Positions 23,487-31,182 of a stretch of 31,182 nucleotides of DNA are shown piece by piece. The stretch covers positions 1 through 31,182 of the forward strand of contig CAZWFQ010000043.1 in assembly GCA_964633225.1 (NCBI GenBank), given 5' to 3'. The notes beneath the pieces were generated by a model, which made no database searches, was not told where the DNA came from, and saw only the letters and a program-made list of their open reading frames with translations. Position 1 is the first letter of the stretch; every line of letters begins with the position of its first letter. Source of the DNA: JAKQIM01 sp964633225. GTDB lineage: Bacteria > Chloroflexota > Anaerolineae > Anaerolineales > UBA4823. Made by a program: the position numbers and the translations under genes.

Positions 23487-23515
23487 ATTCTACTGGCAGG
23501 TAGGTGATTTGTCAA
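23487..23515 (-). promoter_or_regulatory. Promoter of the MFS transporter gene
   Basis: On the minus strand TTGACA (23510-23515) and TAGAAT (23487-23492) are spaced by exactly 17 bases. Transcription should start near 23480, giving a leader of about 120 bases. Its -35 box overlaps the -35 of the divergent promoter. Confidence 0.75.
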
Positions 23516-23536
23516 GGTTTGGCGAATGTGGTACGA
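23509..23536 (+). promoter_or_regulatory. Promoter of the divergent glycosyltransferase gene (leaderless)
   Basis: TTGTCA (23509-23514), a 16-bp spacer and an extended -10 TGGTACGAT (core TACGAT, 23531-23536) place the start of transcription at about the ATG at 23545. The two divergent promoters share their -35 region, so they may compete. Confidence 0.5.
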
Positions 23537-23544
23537 TGCAGGGT

Positions 23545-24723
23545 ATGCGGCTATTATTCGTGGCAGATGGGCGGTCGGCGATCGCCTTGAATTGGATCAG
23601 ATATTTCATCCGGGCAGGGCATGAGGTGCACCTGGCTTCATCGTTCCCCTGCCAGGCAGTGGATGGCTTGGCCTCGCTGTCGGTGATCCCGGCGGCATTC
23701 AGCGAGGTCAAGGAAGGTGATGGGGACGCTAAGACAGGCGGCGGGGTGATGGGCAGGCTGACTAAGCTCTTGCCAGTGGGGGCAAGGACGATGGTGCGGC
23801 AGTGGCTGGGGCCGCTGACCTTGCCGCGGGCCGCCAAAAAGCTCAGGGCCGTGATTGAAGCGGTTCGACCAGACCTGGTACACGCCATGCGCATCCCTTA
23901 CGAGGGGATGCTGGCGGCTATGGCACTGGATGCTGCGTCTGGCCCGCCTTTTTTGGTCTCAGTATGGGGCAATGATTTTACCTTGCATGCCCCGGCCACC
24001 CCCTGGATGGGCTGGCTGACGCGGCGGACCCTGCAAAGGGCAGATGCCCTGCACACCGACTGCCAGCGTGACCAGGCCCTGGCGCGGGAATGGGGCTTCG
24101 CGGCGGAGAAGCCGGGGATCGTGCTGCCGGGGGGCGGGGGCATCCAGATGGAAGTGTTCTACCCGGTGGAACAGGCACTTGAGGCGCCAATTGTGATCCA
24201 GCCCAGGGGGGTGCGGGCATATGTGCGCAACGATAGCTTCTTCCAGGCCATTCCGTTGGTGCTGAAGGAGATGCCGGAGGTGCGCTTTACCTGCCCGGCA
24301 ATGGCAGAGGATGCGCTGGCTCAACGCTGGATAGATGACCTGGGGATTGGGCCGGCAGTGGACCTGCTCCCCAAGCTTGCCCGCATACAGATGGCAGAAC
24401 AGTTCCGGCAGGCCCAGGTGGTGCTTTCGATCACCACGCACGATGGCACGCCCAATACGTTCTTGGAAGCGCTGGCTTGCGGGTGCTTCCCGATCGCCGG
24501 GGATATTGAGTCGCTGCGTGAGTGGATCCAGCCAGGGGTGAACGGCCTGCTGGTAGACCCGGGTGATGCGCGGGCCCTGGCGGATGCAATTTTGCAGGCT
24601 TTGGGGGATGATGATCTGCGAGCAAAAGCAAAGGAGAAAAACCTGCGCCTTGTCCAAGAGCGGGCCGAGCATGGCCGGGTGATGGGGGAAGCAGAGCGTT
24701 TTTACCACACGTTTGTAAGCTAA
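23545..24723 (+). CDS. GT4-type glycosyltransferase
   Basis: The 392-residue GT-B glycosyltransferase starts MRLLFVADGRSAIALNWIRY with the N-terminal fold typical of GT4. FLVSVWGNDFTLHAP near residue 143 and DALHTDCQRDQALAREWG follow. The donor half contains GTPNTFLEALACGCFPIAGD, with the Glu-x7-Glu-like region of retaining enzymes, and NGLLVDPGDARALADAI. An upstream in-frame ATG at 23536 lies within the -10 box, so 23545 is chosen. It stands alone, divergent from the MFS exporter. The glycan is unknown; the exopolysaccharide genes are 10 kb away. Confidence 0.88.
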   Translation: MRLLFVADGRSAIALNWIRYFIRAGHEVHLASSFPCQAVDGLASLSVIPAAFSEVKEGDGDAKTGGGVMGRLTKLLPVGARTMVRQWLGPLTLPRAAKKLRAVIEAVRPDLVHAMRIPYEGMLAAMALDAASGPPFLVSVWGNDFTLHAPATPWMGWLTRRTLQRADALHTDCQRDQALAREWGFAAEKPGIVLPGGGGIQMEVFYPVEQALEAPIVIQPRGVRAYVRNDSFFQAIPLVLKEMPEVRFTCPAMAEDALAQRWIDDLGIGPAVDLLPKLARIQMAEQFRQAQVVLSITTHDGTPNTFLEALACGCFPIAGDIESLREWIQPGVNGLLVDPGDARALADAILQALGDDDLRAKAKEKNLRLVQERAEHGRVMGEAERFYHTFVS

Positions 24724-24741
24724 AACCAGCGCATCATGCGG

Positions 24742-24770
24742 TTGCCTTTGGGGGTGTTTTTATGTATACT
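24742..24770 (+). promoter_or_regulatory. Promoter of the propeller kinase
   Basis: TTGCCT (24742-24747) and TATACT (24765-24770) are spaced by 17 bases. The predicted start of transcription near 24777 leaves a short leader that contains GGAGG at 24791-24795. Confidence 0.7.
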
Positions 24771-24799
24771 GGAAGAACAGCGATCATCCTGGAGGCTTT

Positions 24800-27700
24800 A
24801 TGAGCGGTTTGCAAGCGGGTCAAATGTTGGGGCCCTATCGCATCATTGGGCAAATTGGGCAAGGGGGAATGGCAACTGTCTACCGGGCATACCATGCGGC
24901 AATGAATCGAGATGTGGCGCTTAAAGTGCTGCCGCGGCAGTTGGCTGAATCGAGCGAATTTTCGGCCCGCTTTCACCAAGAAGCGTTAACCATCGCCGGG
25001 TTGGAGCACCCCCATATCCTGCCGGTGTATGACCACGGCGAGGCGGATGAGGTGCCTTACCTGGTGATGCGCTTTTTGGACGCTGGAACGCTTAAAGACC
25101 GCCTGGGGGCGGGGCACATTTCGCTGAAAGAGATCGACCGGCTGTTCTCGCAGCTTGCCGATGCGTTGGATTATGCCCACGCGCGGGGGGTGATCCACCG
25201 CGATTTGAAGCCCTCCAATGCACTGCTAGACCGGCGTGGCAACTTGTTCCTGGCCGATTTTGGCATTGCCAAGCTCTTGGAAAGCGACAAGCATTTCACC
25301 AGCACGGGTGCGCTGGTGGGCACGCCTGCCTATATGAGCCCTGAGCAGGCCCAGGGACAGAAGGTGGATGCACGCACCGATATCTATTCCTTGGGTATTA
25401 TCTTGTACGAAATGGTGACCGGGCGGGTGCCCTATGAAGCCGAAACTCCCCTGGCAGTGATTCTAAAACATATCAATGAGCCCCTGCCCCTGCCTTCTGC
25501 TGTACTCCCGGGCATCTCGCCGGCGATAGAGCGGGTGATCTTGAAGGCGCTGGCCAAGAATCCGGAAGACCGCTTTGCTTCGGTGGCAGATTTCTTAGTG
25601 GCATGGAAGCAGGCCCTGGGCGAGGCTGAGACGGTACACGGCGCACAGGTGCTGGCGCAGACGGCGGCTGAGACCGTCATCGGGGGGCCGTTGGGGACGG
25701 GTGAAGCACAGGCTTCAACGGTTGTAGGGGATGAGGCCCCTTCAGGTACACCGGCAGAAGGGCGCATAGCCCTGCCGGGCACGGTGTTGACCTCGCCTGC
25801 AAAAGCGGCTGGGCCAATCGCGCTCCCTGTAGAAAAGTCAGCCCGTGCAGCCCGCTCCATCCGCAAGCCCAAGAGCAAGCTGTTCTGGGTGCTGGGCGGG
25901 CTTGGCTTGTTGATGGTGCTGGCGGCCCTGGTGGTGGGGCTGATCATGGTGCGCCGCTTCTTGATCTTCAGGGCGCGCCTGCTCGCTGGTTCCACACCGG
26001 CGGCCCAGGTCTCTACCGGCGAGCCTCCGGCCTGGCGCTCGTGGGGGGCGTGGAATTGGGCTGCCACGATCGTGGTGGATGATGACCAGGTCTACAGTGG
26101 AGATTGGCACGGATTGACGGTTTGGGAACGCTCCGGCGGGAGCTTTGTTGGGCATTATACGGCGGCAGATGGCCTGCCGGGTACGTATATTAATGACCTT
26201 CTGCTGCACCCAGATGATTACCACATTTGGGCGGCGACGAATAATGGGCTGGCTCAGCGAACAGAAGATGAATTGATCGTTTACGATATGTCAGACGGAT
26301 TGGACAGCCCGGTTGTGATGGCGATTGAATCAACCCCTGTGGGGTTGCTTGCCGGTACCGCCTACAGCGGCCAAACCGGGGGTGGTTTGAACCAACTGGG
26401 AGGCAACGGCTGGCAGCCATTTGCGGCGTTTCCATCGGGGGAAGGGCCGGGGCAGCTATCCTGGAATGTGTATGTGATCCGCTCATGGGAAGATGGCGAA
26501 CTGTGGGTAGGCACCATGCACGGGCTGGGGCATTATGCTCCGGACGCAGACACCTGGGGAACCTATTTTGTGGAAGACGGCCTGCCCGATAACGAGGTCA
26601 CAGCGCTGTTGGTGGATGGCCCTGGGCAAGCCTGGGTGGCGACCAGGGGTGGGGTGGTGCGCTTAGTGGATGGCACCTTTGAGCCCGTGCCCCAGATGCA
26701 GGGCCAGGGCATTGAATATGCCGATGGCATGCAGCGTGATGAGCGGGGTTGGTATTGGTTTGCCACCTATGATGGTATTTACCGTTTTAACCCCGATAAT
26801 GCCGATTGGACCATGTTCTCAAACGAAGAACTGGGGGTGCGGTATGTCACCGGCATTGGCGAAGATGATGAGGGTGTCTTATATTTTGGCAGTGACAATG
26901 GATTGATCCTTTACGATCCGGATGGCGGGCAGTTGACGGATACTTTCAACACCTGGCAAGTGCCGGGCCTGCCGCAGGTGTGGCATGGGTATGAGCGCAT
27001 CTTGCCGGCTCCAGACGGGACTCTGTGGTTTGTGGGCAGGAGCGTCCCCGAGACGGACCGTTTTGACCCAGGAAGTGAGACATGGTCTCAGCCGGGGGAC
27101 CTGCCGCATGATTACGTGCCCCTGGTTGTGGATGTACAGGGCAATACCTGGTGCCTGGAATATGGAGAAGGGCTGCACCGCCTGGGGGCAGATCGCGTGG
27201 TAACGAGCTGGACGACGGCCAATGGCCTACCGTCTAACGAAATCTATGGGCTGGCAGTGACACCCGATGGCACGGCCTGGGTGGGCACGCTGGGTGGCCT
27301 GGCACAGATCGAGAATGACCAGGTGGTGCAGGTGTACGATCGCACAAACGGCCTGTCGCAAAACGCCGTCTTCTTGGTGTTCGCCGCCTCTGACGGCTCG
27401 GTGTGGGTTTCTACAGTAGATGAAGAAGGTTACAACCCTGGCTTAAGCCGGCGGAGCCCTGATGGGCAGTGGGCGCATTATGGGGGCGGAAAATCCTTCG
27501 CGGCCGAGTGGGACGGTGTTTCTGCCATTGCCGAAGATACCAACGGGGCGATCTGGGTAGCGGCGAACGGCGATGCCTTGTTCAAGTTCGAGCAGGAACA
27601 GTGGTCGCGTTACACCTTGCCCGATGAGAACAACTGGTTCACGGCGTTGGCGTTTGCGCCTGATGGCGGCCTGTGGGTGGGCACTGGCGATAGCGGGGTT

Positions 27701-27859
27701 TACCGCTGGGATGGCGCCTCCGGAACAGGCGGCACGAACTGGCAGCAGTACGGCGTCAAAGATGGATTGATCGAGGCCGAGATCCGGGCGATCTATGTGG
27801 ACGCGCAGGGGGTGGTGTGGTTTGCGACCCAGGCCGGAGCGACGAGGTATATCCCCTAA
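24800..27859 (+). CDS. Transmembrane Ser/Thr kinase fused to a two-component-style beta-propeller sensor
   Basis: The 1019-residue protein has a complete kinase domain at about 13-280: glycine loop IGQGGMATVYRAYH, Lys42, HRD 133-135, DFG 153-155, and GTPAYMSPEQ. A low-complexity linker follows to about 350 and one membrane helix spans about 358-382. The remaining 630 residues are extracytoplasmic and built of repeats of the Reg_prop kind, such as DGLPGTYINDLLLHPDDYHI, DGLPDNEVTALLVDGPGQAW, NGLPSNEIYGLAVTPDGTAW and DGGLWVGTGDSGVYRW, suggesting one or two beta-propellers. Such propellers are best known as glycan sensors of hybrid two-component systems. A Thr/Ser kinase output is less usual. GGAGG lies 4 bases before the ATG. 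It is a paralogue of the kinase at 7442 in the kinase domain only. Confidence 0.95.
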   Translation: MSGLQAGQMLGPYRIIGQIGQGGMATVYRAYHAAMNRDVALKVLPRQLAESSEFSARFHQEALTIAGLEHPHILPVYDHGEADEVPYLVMRFLDAGTLKDRLGAGHISLKEIDRLFSQLADALDYAHARGVIHRDLKPSNALLDRRGNLFLADFGIAKLLESDKHFTSTGALVGTPAYMSPEQAQGQKVDARTDIYSLGIILYEMVTGRVPYEAETPLAVILKHINEPLPLPSAVLPGISPAIERVILKALAKNPEDRFASVADFLVAWKQALGEAETVHGAQVLAQTAAETVIGGPLGTGEAQASTVVGDEAPSGTPAEGRIALPGTVLTSPAKAAGPIALPVEKSARAARSIRKPKSKLFWVLGGLGLLMVLAALVVGLIMVRRFLIFRARLLAGSTPAAQVSTGEPPAWRSWGAWNWAATIVVDDDQVYSGDWHGLTVWERSGGSFVGHYTAADGLPGTYINDLLLHPDDYHIWAATNNGLAQRTEDELIVYDMSDGLDSPVVMAIESTPVGLLAGTAYSGQTGGGLNQLGGNGWQPFAAFPSGEGPGQLSWNVYVIRSWEDGELWVGTMHGLGHYAPDADTWGTYFVEDGLPDNEVTALLVDGPGQAWVATRGGVVRLVDGTFEPVPQMQGQGIEYADGMQRDERGWYWFATYDGIYRFNPDNADWTMFSNEELGVRYVTGIGEDDEGVLYFGSDNGLILYDPDGGQLTDTFNTWQVPGLPQVWHGYERILPAPDGTLWFVGRSVPETDRFDPGSETWSQPGDLPHDYVPLVVDVQGNTWCLEYGEGLHRLGADRVVTSWTTANGLPSNEIYGLAVTPDGTAWVGTLGGLAQIENDQVVQVYDRTNGLSQNAVFLVFAASDGSVWVSTVDEEGYNPGLSRRSPDGQWAHYGGGKSFAAEWDGVSAIAEDTNGAIWVAANGDALFKFEQEQWSRYTLPDENNWFTALAFAPDGGLWVGTGDSGVYRWDGASGTGGTNWQQYGVKDGLIEAEIRAIYVDAQGVVWFATQAGATRYIP

Positions 27860-27893
27860 AAATAAGGTGGGGCGCCCCACCTTATTTTTAGGG
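27854..27893. terminator. Perfect 40-bp palindromic bidirectional terminator
   Basis: Two 20-bp arms (27854-27873 and 27874-27893) pair without loop or mismatch around GGGGC/GCCCC, with A-rich and T-rich outer parts on both strands. The TAA codons of both convergent genes lie inside it (27857-27859 on plus, 27888-27890 on minus). Confidence 0.92.
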
Positions 27894-30485
27894 TAAGTAT
27901 TCGTTTGGAAGCGCCTGGATCTGGACGGTGAAGATGCGCCCATCTTCGAAGTGCCCAGTGAAGACCCAGATGGGCTGGACCACCAGGTAAGCAGCTGTGC
28001 TGGGGTCGGTATCTTGCCCGGCGATGCAGTGCTGGAGCGTGGTTGAGGCATAGGCCAGCTCGATGCTGTCAATGGTCACCTGGCCGCTCAGCGTCTCGGC
28101 AGGGAAGGCGCCCATATCTGAGGCGTGGTCGTATTCGCTGGGCTGGCTGCTCATAATAACGCCATCGGGGGGCGTTTCGCCGCTCATATCCTTGATAATG
28201 GGATAGCCGCCGTATTGCCGGTCGGGGATGATATAGCCCTCGATGCCTACCAGGTCGCCAGGGATGCCGATCAGGTTGGCCCCGGCCTCCCAAATGAGTG
28301 AACTGTTGAGGACGAAGGATTGGCCGTCGCTGGTGGTGAGTAAAACCACCTCCCGTCCCTCCAGGCTGACGATCTCCTGCGTGCCAGCCCATTCTTGGAT
28401 TTGCAGGGTGGGGTCAAGCAGCTCATAGCGTTCAACACCAATGACAGGGGTGTCATTCTCTATGCCTGTTACGCTGCCCCAGATGTACACGGGTAGGTTG
28501 TGGTACTGTTCGATGCCTGCCAGGGCCTCGCCCTCCAGGTGGAAGTAGGTGCCGTAAGGCAAGTCTCCGGATGGGTCAGACTTGAAGTCGGCTGCCAGGC
28601 TGGTGGAGCCATCGATATAGCGGTGGATGGTGACATACACTGTGCCGGTCTGCCCATCCAGGCGGTCGCCAACCGCATAGGGCCCCAAAACGGGTGCCGG
28701 CGTGGGGGTGGGCGGGATCGAGGGGTCTACATTGGGGATGGAGAGCATGCCGCCGCCGAAGTTGGCATTTTCAGGGCCGCCGCCGCCCCCGCCCCAGCCT
28801 CCGCAAGACATGGACATGTAATAGGCGGTGATGTACTCGCCAGTGCTGATATAGCCCCAATCCATGATAGCTGGATCATCGGGCAAAATATACCCGGTTA
28901 GCTCGACCGTGACCCCGGCAGGCACTTCGGCCGGCAAATCGGGCAACAGCAGGTTCCGTCCGTCTGCTGCGGCAAAGAAAGCCTGCTCGCCCTGGCGCTG
29001 GATGGTGCCGGTGAGATATTCGCTTTCTTGGGTAGAGATTTCCCAGCCCTCCAGGTTGAAGACCAGGTTGCCGGCTTCGTTGGGGTTGAACTGGCCCCAG
29101 CCGTGGATGTTTGTCCAGGGGTCATTGGCTGCCAGGGCCTCGCCGTTGGCCACCGGATATTCATCCAGCATGATGAGGGTGGGGTCGCCGGGGGTGGTGG
29201 GTTGGCGCACCTGAATAGTGCCGTAAAGATCCACCGGCTCACCCGCGGGATAGGTGCGAGACCATTGGCGGTAGGTGATGGGCCGGTCGGCTTCGAGAAC
29301 GGCGTAACGGGCATGCTGGAGGGCATCTTGATCGCCCAACCTGGCCCAGGCTTGCTCAGCAGTTATGATGGGGAACTGGCCCAGAGCGTTGAAGGATTGG
29401 CGGCTGATCATGGCACGGCTGACCTGGTCTTTGTCAATGCTGACCGTGAGCCAGGCCATGTTGCCGGGGTCTTTGCCGATGCCATAAATCACGCGGCGCT
29501 CATCCAGCAGGGGGGTGAAGACCACCGTGCTGGGCTGGACGGGGGATGGATCGGCGCGGTAGGGCAGATCCAGCAGGTTGTACTGGTTGAGAAAATTGGT
29601 GGCGATGCGCACCTGCTCTTCATAAGATAGGGGCTCGCTGAAGCTGTAAAAATGGCCGGTGCGGTTCTCGTATACAAACTGGCCGGGGAAGCTCAAGAAG
29701 CGCAGCAGGCGGAAGCCATCGGTGGCTTCGAAGATATTTAACCAAGAGGCTTCGCTGGGCATGGCATACACGCCGCCCTGCAAGCCGAACTGGGTCGCCA
29801 CCTGGCGAGCGTTCTCGCTGGTGATGGCTTCACCAAGCTGGTGGCGGTAGATGTTGACCGCTTCAGGGCTTTCGGGGTAGGGTACGGCAAACGTGAACTC
29901 AACGCCTGGGAAGATGCCGGCTGGAAACGCTGGCAGGGTAGAAATGGGGGTGGGCGTCTCAACTTGGGTGGGTGCTTCGGTTGCGCCGGTCGTGGCAGAA
30001 GGGGTGCTCTCTACCGCTGGGGTGGGGTCCAGGCCACCCTCGATGGCGGTGAGCGTGGTGGGGGTGGCCTGGCTGGCGGGCAGGGGGGCGGGCAGCAAGG
30101 AGCGAATGCCCCAACCCAGGGCCGTGACCAACAAAATGGCAAGGGTGACCCAGCCCAGGGTGCGGGCCGAGCCGGAAATGAAGTGTTTCATAGGCGATGT
30201 CCTCTGGGGGTCAAGTCTTTCGAGGGCGGCGAAGACCCGGGCAGAACCCTTCTGAATGGCCTCAGCAGGCGGCAAGGGCCAACGCTGCTGCAGAGAAGCG
30301 CGCAAGCCAGCTTCTGCCTGCCCCAACTCGACTGCATAGGCCCGGCAGGCATCGCAAGATGCCAGGTGTTGATCCAGGGCTTGCTGGTCGGCGGGGGTCA
30401 ACAGGCCGTCGTCGGCGGCATGCAGGGCGTAACGCGCTTCATCGTGGGTCAGGATCAGGTTGTTGGGCTTAACCGGATTTTGCAT
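27888..30485 (-). CDS. Membrane anti-sigma factor with a very long ectodomain
   Basis: The 865-residue protein begins with a putative zinc-binding anti-sigma domain (His40, Cys44, Cys47 in DQHLASCDACRAY), then one membrane helix at about 107-127 (TLGWVTLAILLVTALGWGI), a Pro/Thr-rich linker to about 187, and about 680 extracytoplasmic residues. This ectodomain has Gly-rich GGWGGGGGG and several similar beta-rich stretches (VTVELTGYILPDD, DLVGIEGYIIPDRQY) that may be small repeated beta barrels. It should hold the sigma factor encoded upstream and release it on an outside signal. The frame is open to 30578, but ATG 30485 has GAGGAGG upstream and overlaps the sigma gene by 17 bp, a typical coupling. 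Usual anti-sigmas are about 200-400 residues long. Ligand unknown. Confidence 0.85.
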   Translation of the reverse strand: MQNPVKPNNLILTHDEARYALHAADDGLLTPADQQALDQHLASCDACRAYAVELGQAEAGLRASLQQRWPLPPAEAIQKGSARVFAALERLDPQRTSPMKHFISGSARTLGWVTLAILLVTALGWGIRSLLPAPLPASQATPTTLTAIEGGLDPTPAVESTPSATTGATEAPTQVETPTPISTLPAFPAGIFPGVEFTFAVPYPESPEAVNIYRHQLGEAITSENARQVATQFGLQGGVYAMPSEASWLNIFEATDGFRLLRFLSFPGQFVYENRTGHFYSFSEPLSYEEQVRIATNFLNQYNLLDLPYRADPSPVQPSTVVFTPLLDERRVIYGIGKDPGNMAWLTVSIDKDQVSRAMISRQSFNALGQFPIITAEQAWARLGDQDALQHARYAVLEADRPITYRQWSRTYPAGEPVDLYGTIQVRQPTTPGDPTLIMLDEYPVANGEALAANDPWTNIHGWGQFNPNEAGNLVFNLEGWEISTQESEYLTGTIQRQGEQAFFAAADGRNLLLPDLPAEVPAGVTVELTGYILPDDPAIMDWGYISTGEYITAYYMSMSCGGWGGGGGGPENANFGGGMLSIPNVDPSIPPTPTPAPVLGPYAVGDRLDGQTGTVYVTIHRYIDGSTSLAADFKSDPSGDLPYGTYFHLEGEALAGIEQYHNLPVYIWGSVTGIENDTPVIGVERYELLDPTLQIQEWAGTQEIVSLEGREVVLLTTSDGQSFVLNSSLIWEAGANLIGIPGDLVGIEGYIIPDRQYGGYPIIKDMSGETPPDGVIMSSQPSEYDHASDMGAFPAETLSGQVTIDSIELAYASTTLQHCIAGQDTDPSTAAYLVVQPIWVFTGHFEDGRIFTVQIQALPNEYLP

Positions 30486-31137
30486 GGGTCTCCTCCTCTC
30501 GAAGAGTTTGTTGGGGAGGTTCCTCCCCAGGCGCCCAACTGTCACGACCTGGCGATTGCTGCAGCTTGAGGCGGGCATAGTGCAGGCGAGAGTGGACGGT
30601 GCCTGGGCTGATGCGCAAGGCCGCCGCGATCTGCGCTACGCTGAGCTCGTGAACGTAGCGCAAGATGAGCGGCAGGCGATGCTTCTCGTCCAGGGTGTCC
30701 ACAGCCTGCCAGAGCAGGCGGCTGGCTTCGTTCTGGATGGCAGACTGTTCTGGCGAAGGCGGGCGGCTGCGCAGAAGGTGCAGGGCGATGAGCGTGTTTT
30801 GCAAGCCCTGGCGTACCTTGCGTTTGCGCAGGCGGCCGCGGCAGGCATTGACGGCAATGCTCGTCAGCCAGGTGCGGGCGGCGGCATCGCCTCTGAAGCT
30901 GGCCCAGGCGCGGTGTGCGGCGATGAAGGTCTCTTGGGCAGCATCTTCGGCATCGTGGGGGTCATTGAGGATTGAGAGCGCCAGCCGTTGGATGTAGGCG
31001 TAGTGTTCCTGCACCAGGGCCTCAAGGTGCGGGGCAGCCTGGGCGGGTTGTGCGCTCTGCGCACCATCTGCATTGCTCATAGCCAATCGGTGTTCCGAGT
31101 TTTCTCTGACTGCCGTGGTCGTGGTCTGGTTGGGCAT
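30469..31137 (-). CDS. ECF-type RNA polymerase sigma factor
   Basis: The 222-residue extracytoplasmic-function sigma factor has region 2 at about 40-110 (EHYAYIQRLALSILNDPHDA, then EDAAQETFIAAHRAW) for -10 recognition and core binding. Region 4 at about 145-195 (RLPLILRYVHELSVAQIAAA, then LRISPGTVHSRLHYARLKL) is a helix-turn-helix for the -35. Residues 1-35 are poorly conserved and Gln/Ala-rich; an internal ATG at 31080 is an alternative start. The gene pairs with the membrane anti-sigma factor that overlaps its end. No target promoters could be identified in the window. Confidence 0.93.
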   Translation of the reverse strand: MPNQTTTTAVRENSEHRLAMSNADGAQSAQPAQAAPHLEALVQEHYAYIQRLALSILNDPHDAEDAAQETFIAAHRAWASFRGDAAARTWLTSIAVNACRGRLRKRKVRQGLQNTLIALHLLRSRPPSPEQSAIQNEASRLLWQAVDTLDEKHRLPLILRYVHELSVAQIAAALRISPGTVHSRLHYARLKLQQSPGRDSWAPGEEPPQQTLREEETHAKSG

Positions 31138-31182
31138 ATCACTTGATTAGACGCGCCCCACGGCAGAATCCTTCAAGGGAGT

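Overview
The window is GC-rich, gene-dense bacterial DNA with no rRNA, tRNA or CRISPR visible. Several things point to a filamentous Chloroflexota bacterium of the Anaerolineae type: the protein style, transmembrane Ser/Thr kinases with extracytoplasmic sensor domains, a Gram-positive-type SOS box, DUF4153/DUF4173-like membrane proteins, and -10 boxes placed so close to start codons that transcripts should be leaderless. This assignment is inference; no marker gene is present. Two runs of 100 Ns show a draft scaffold, and one of them is demonstrably an artefact.

Layout. (1) 83-7375, minus strand: a tight eight-gene cluster. In transcription order it holds a PglC-like phosphoglycosyltransferase, a 2-oxoacid dehydrogenase E1 alpha, a TPR protein, E1 beta, a lipoyl/E2-like protein, a PhzF-family protein, a DegT/PglE-like sugar aminotransferase and a UbiA-family prenyltransferase. 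It ends in a strong terminator. The fifth protein is the most striking item in the window. It has the N-terminal half of an E2 (lipoyl domain plus peripheral subunit-binding domain), but the CoA-dependent E2 catalytic domain is replaced by a NeuD/PglD-type sugar acyltransferase. This suggests that an acyl group made by E1 passes on a swinging lipoyl arm directly to an amino sugar, without CoA. (2) 7442-9709: a Ser/Thr kinase with an SH3-like ectodomain, convergent with lexA across a shared palindromic terminator. The lexA promoter carries an SOS box inside its spacer. (3) 9900-13871, plus strand: an exopolysaccharide set with a UDP-ManNAc dehydrogenase-like enzyme, a serine-acetyltransferase-like protein and two GT4 glycosyltransferases. 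(4) 13903-20100, minus strand: a bacterial expansin, a many-pass membrane histidine kinase, a membrane metallophosphoesterase with a degenerate GNHD motif, a response regulator and a gap-split membrane protein.

(5) 20310-22004, plus strand: a DUF4173-like membrane protein with a small palindromic repeat inserted in frame. (6) 22042-24723: a drug-efflux-like MFS transporter with a structured leader, divergent from a GT4 glycosyltransferase. (7) 24800-27859: a Ser/Thr kinase fused to a beta-propeller sensor. It converges, across a perfect 40-bp palindrome holding both stop codons, with (8) 27888-31137, an ECF sigma factor and a membrane anti-sigma factor with a very long ectodomain.

Taken together the region is mostly about the cell envelope: building and acylating glycans, sensing outside conditions and remodelling the wall. 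All functional calls come from reading motifs by eye. No database search was possible.
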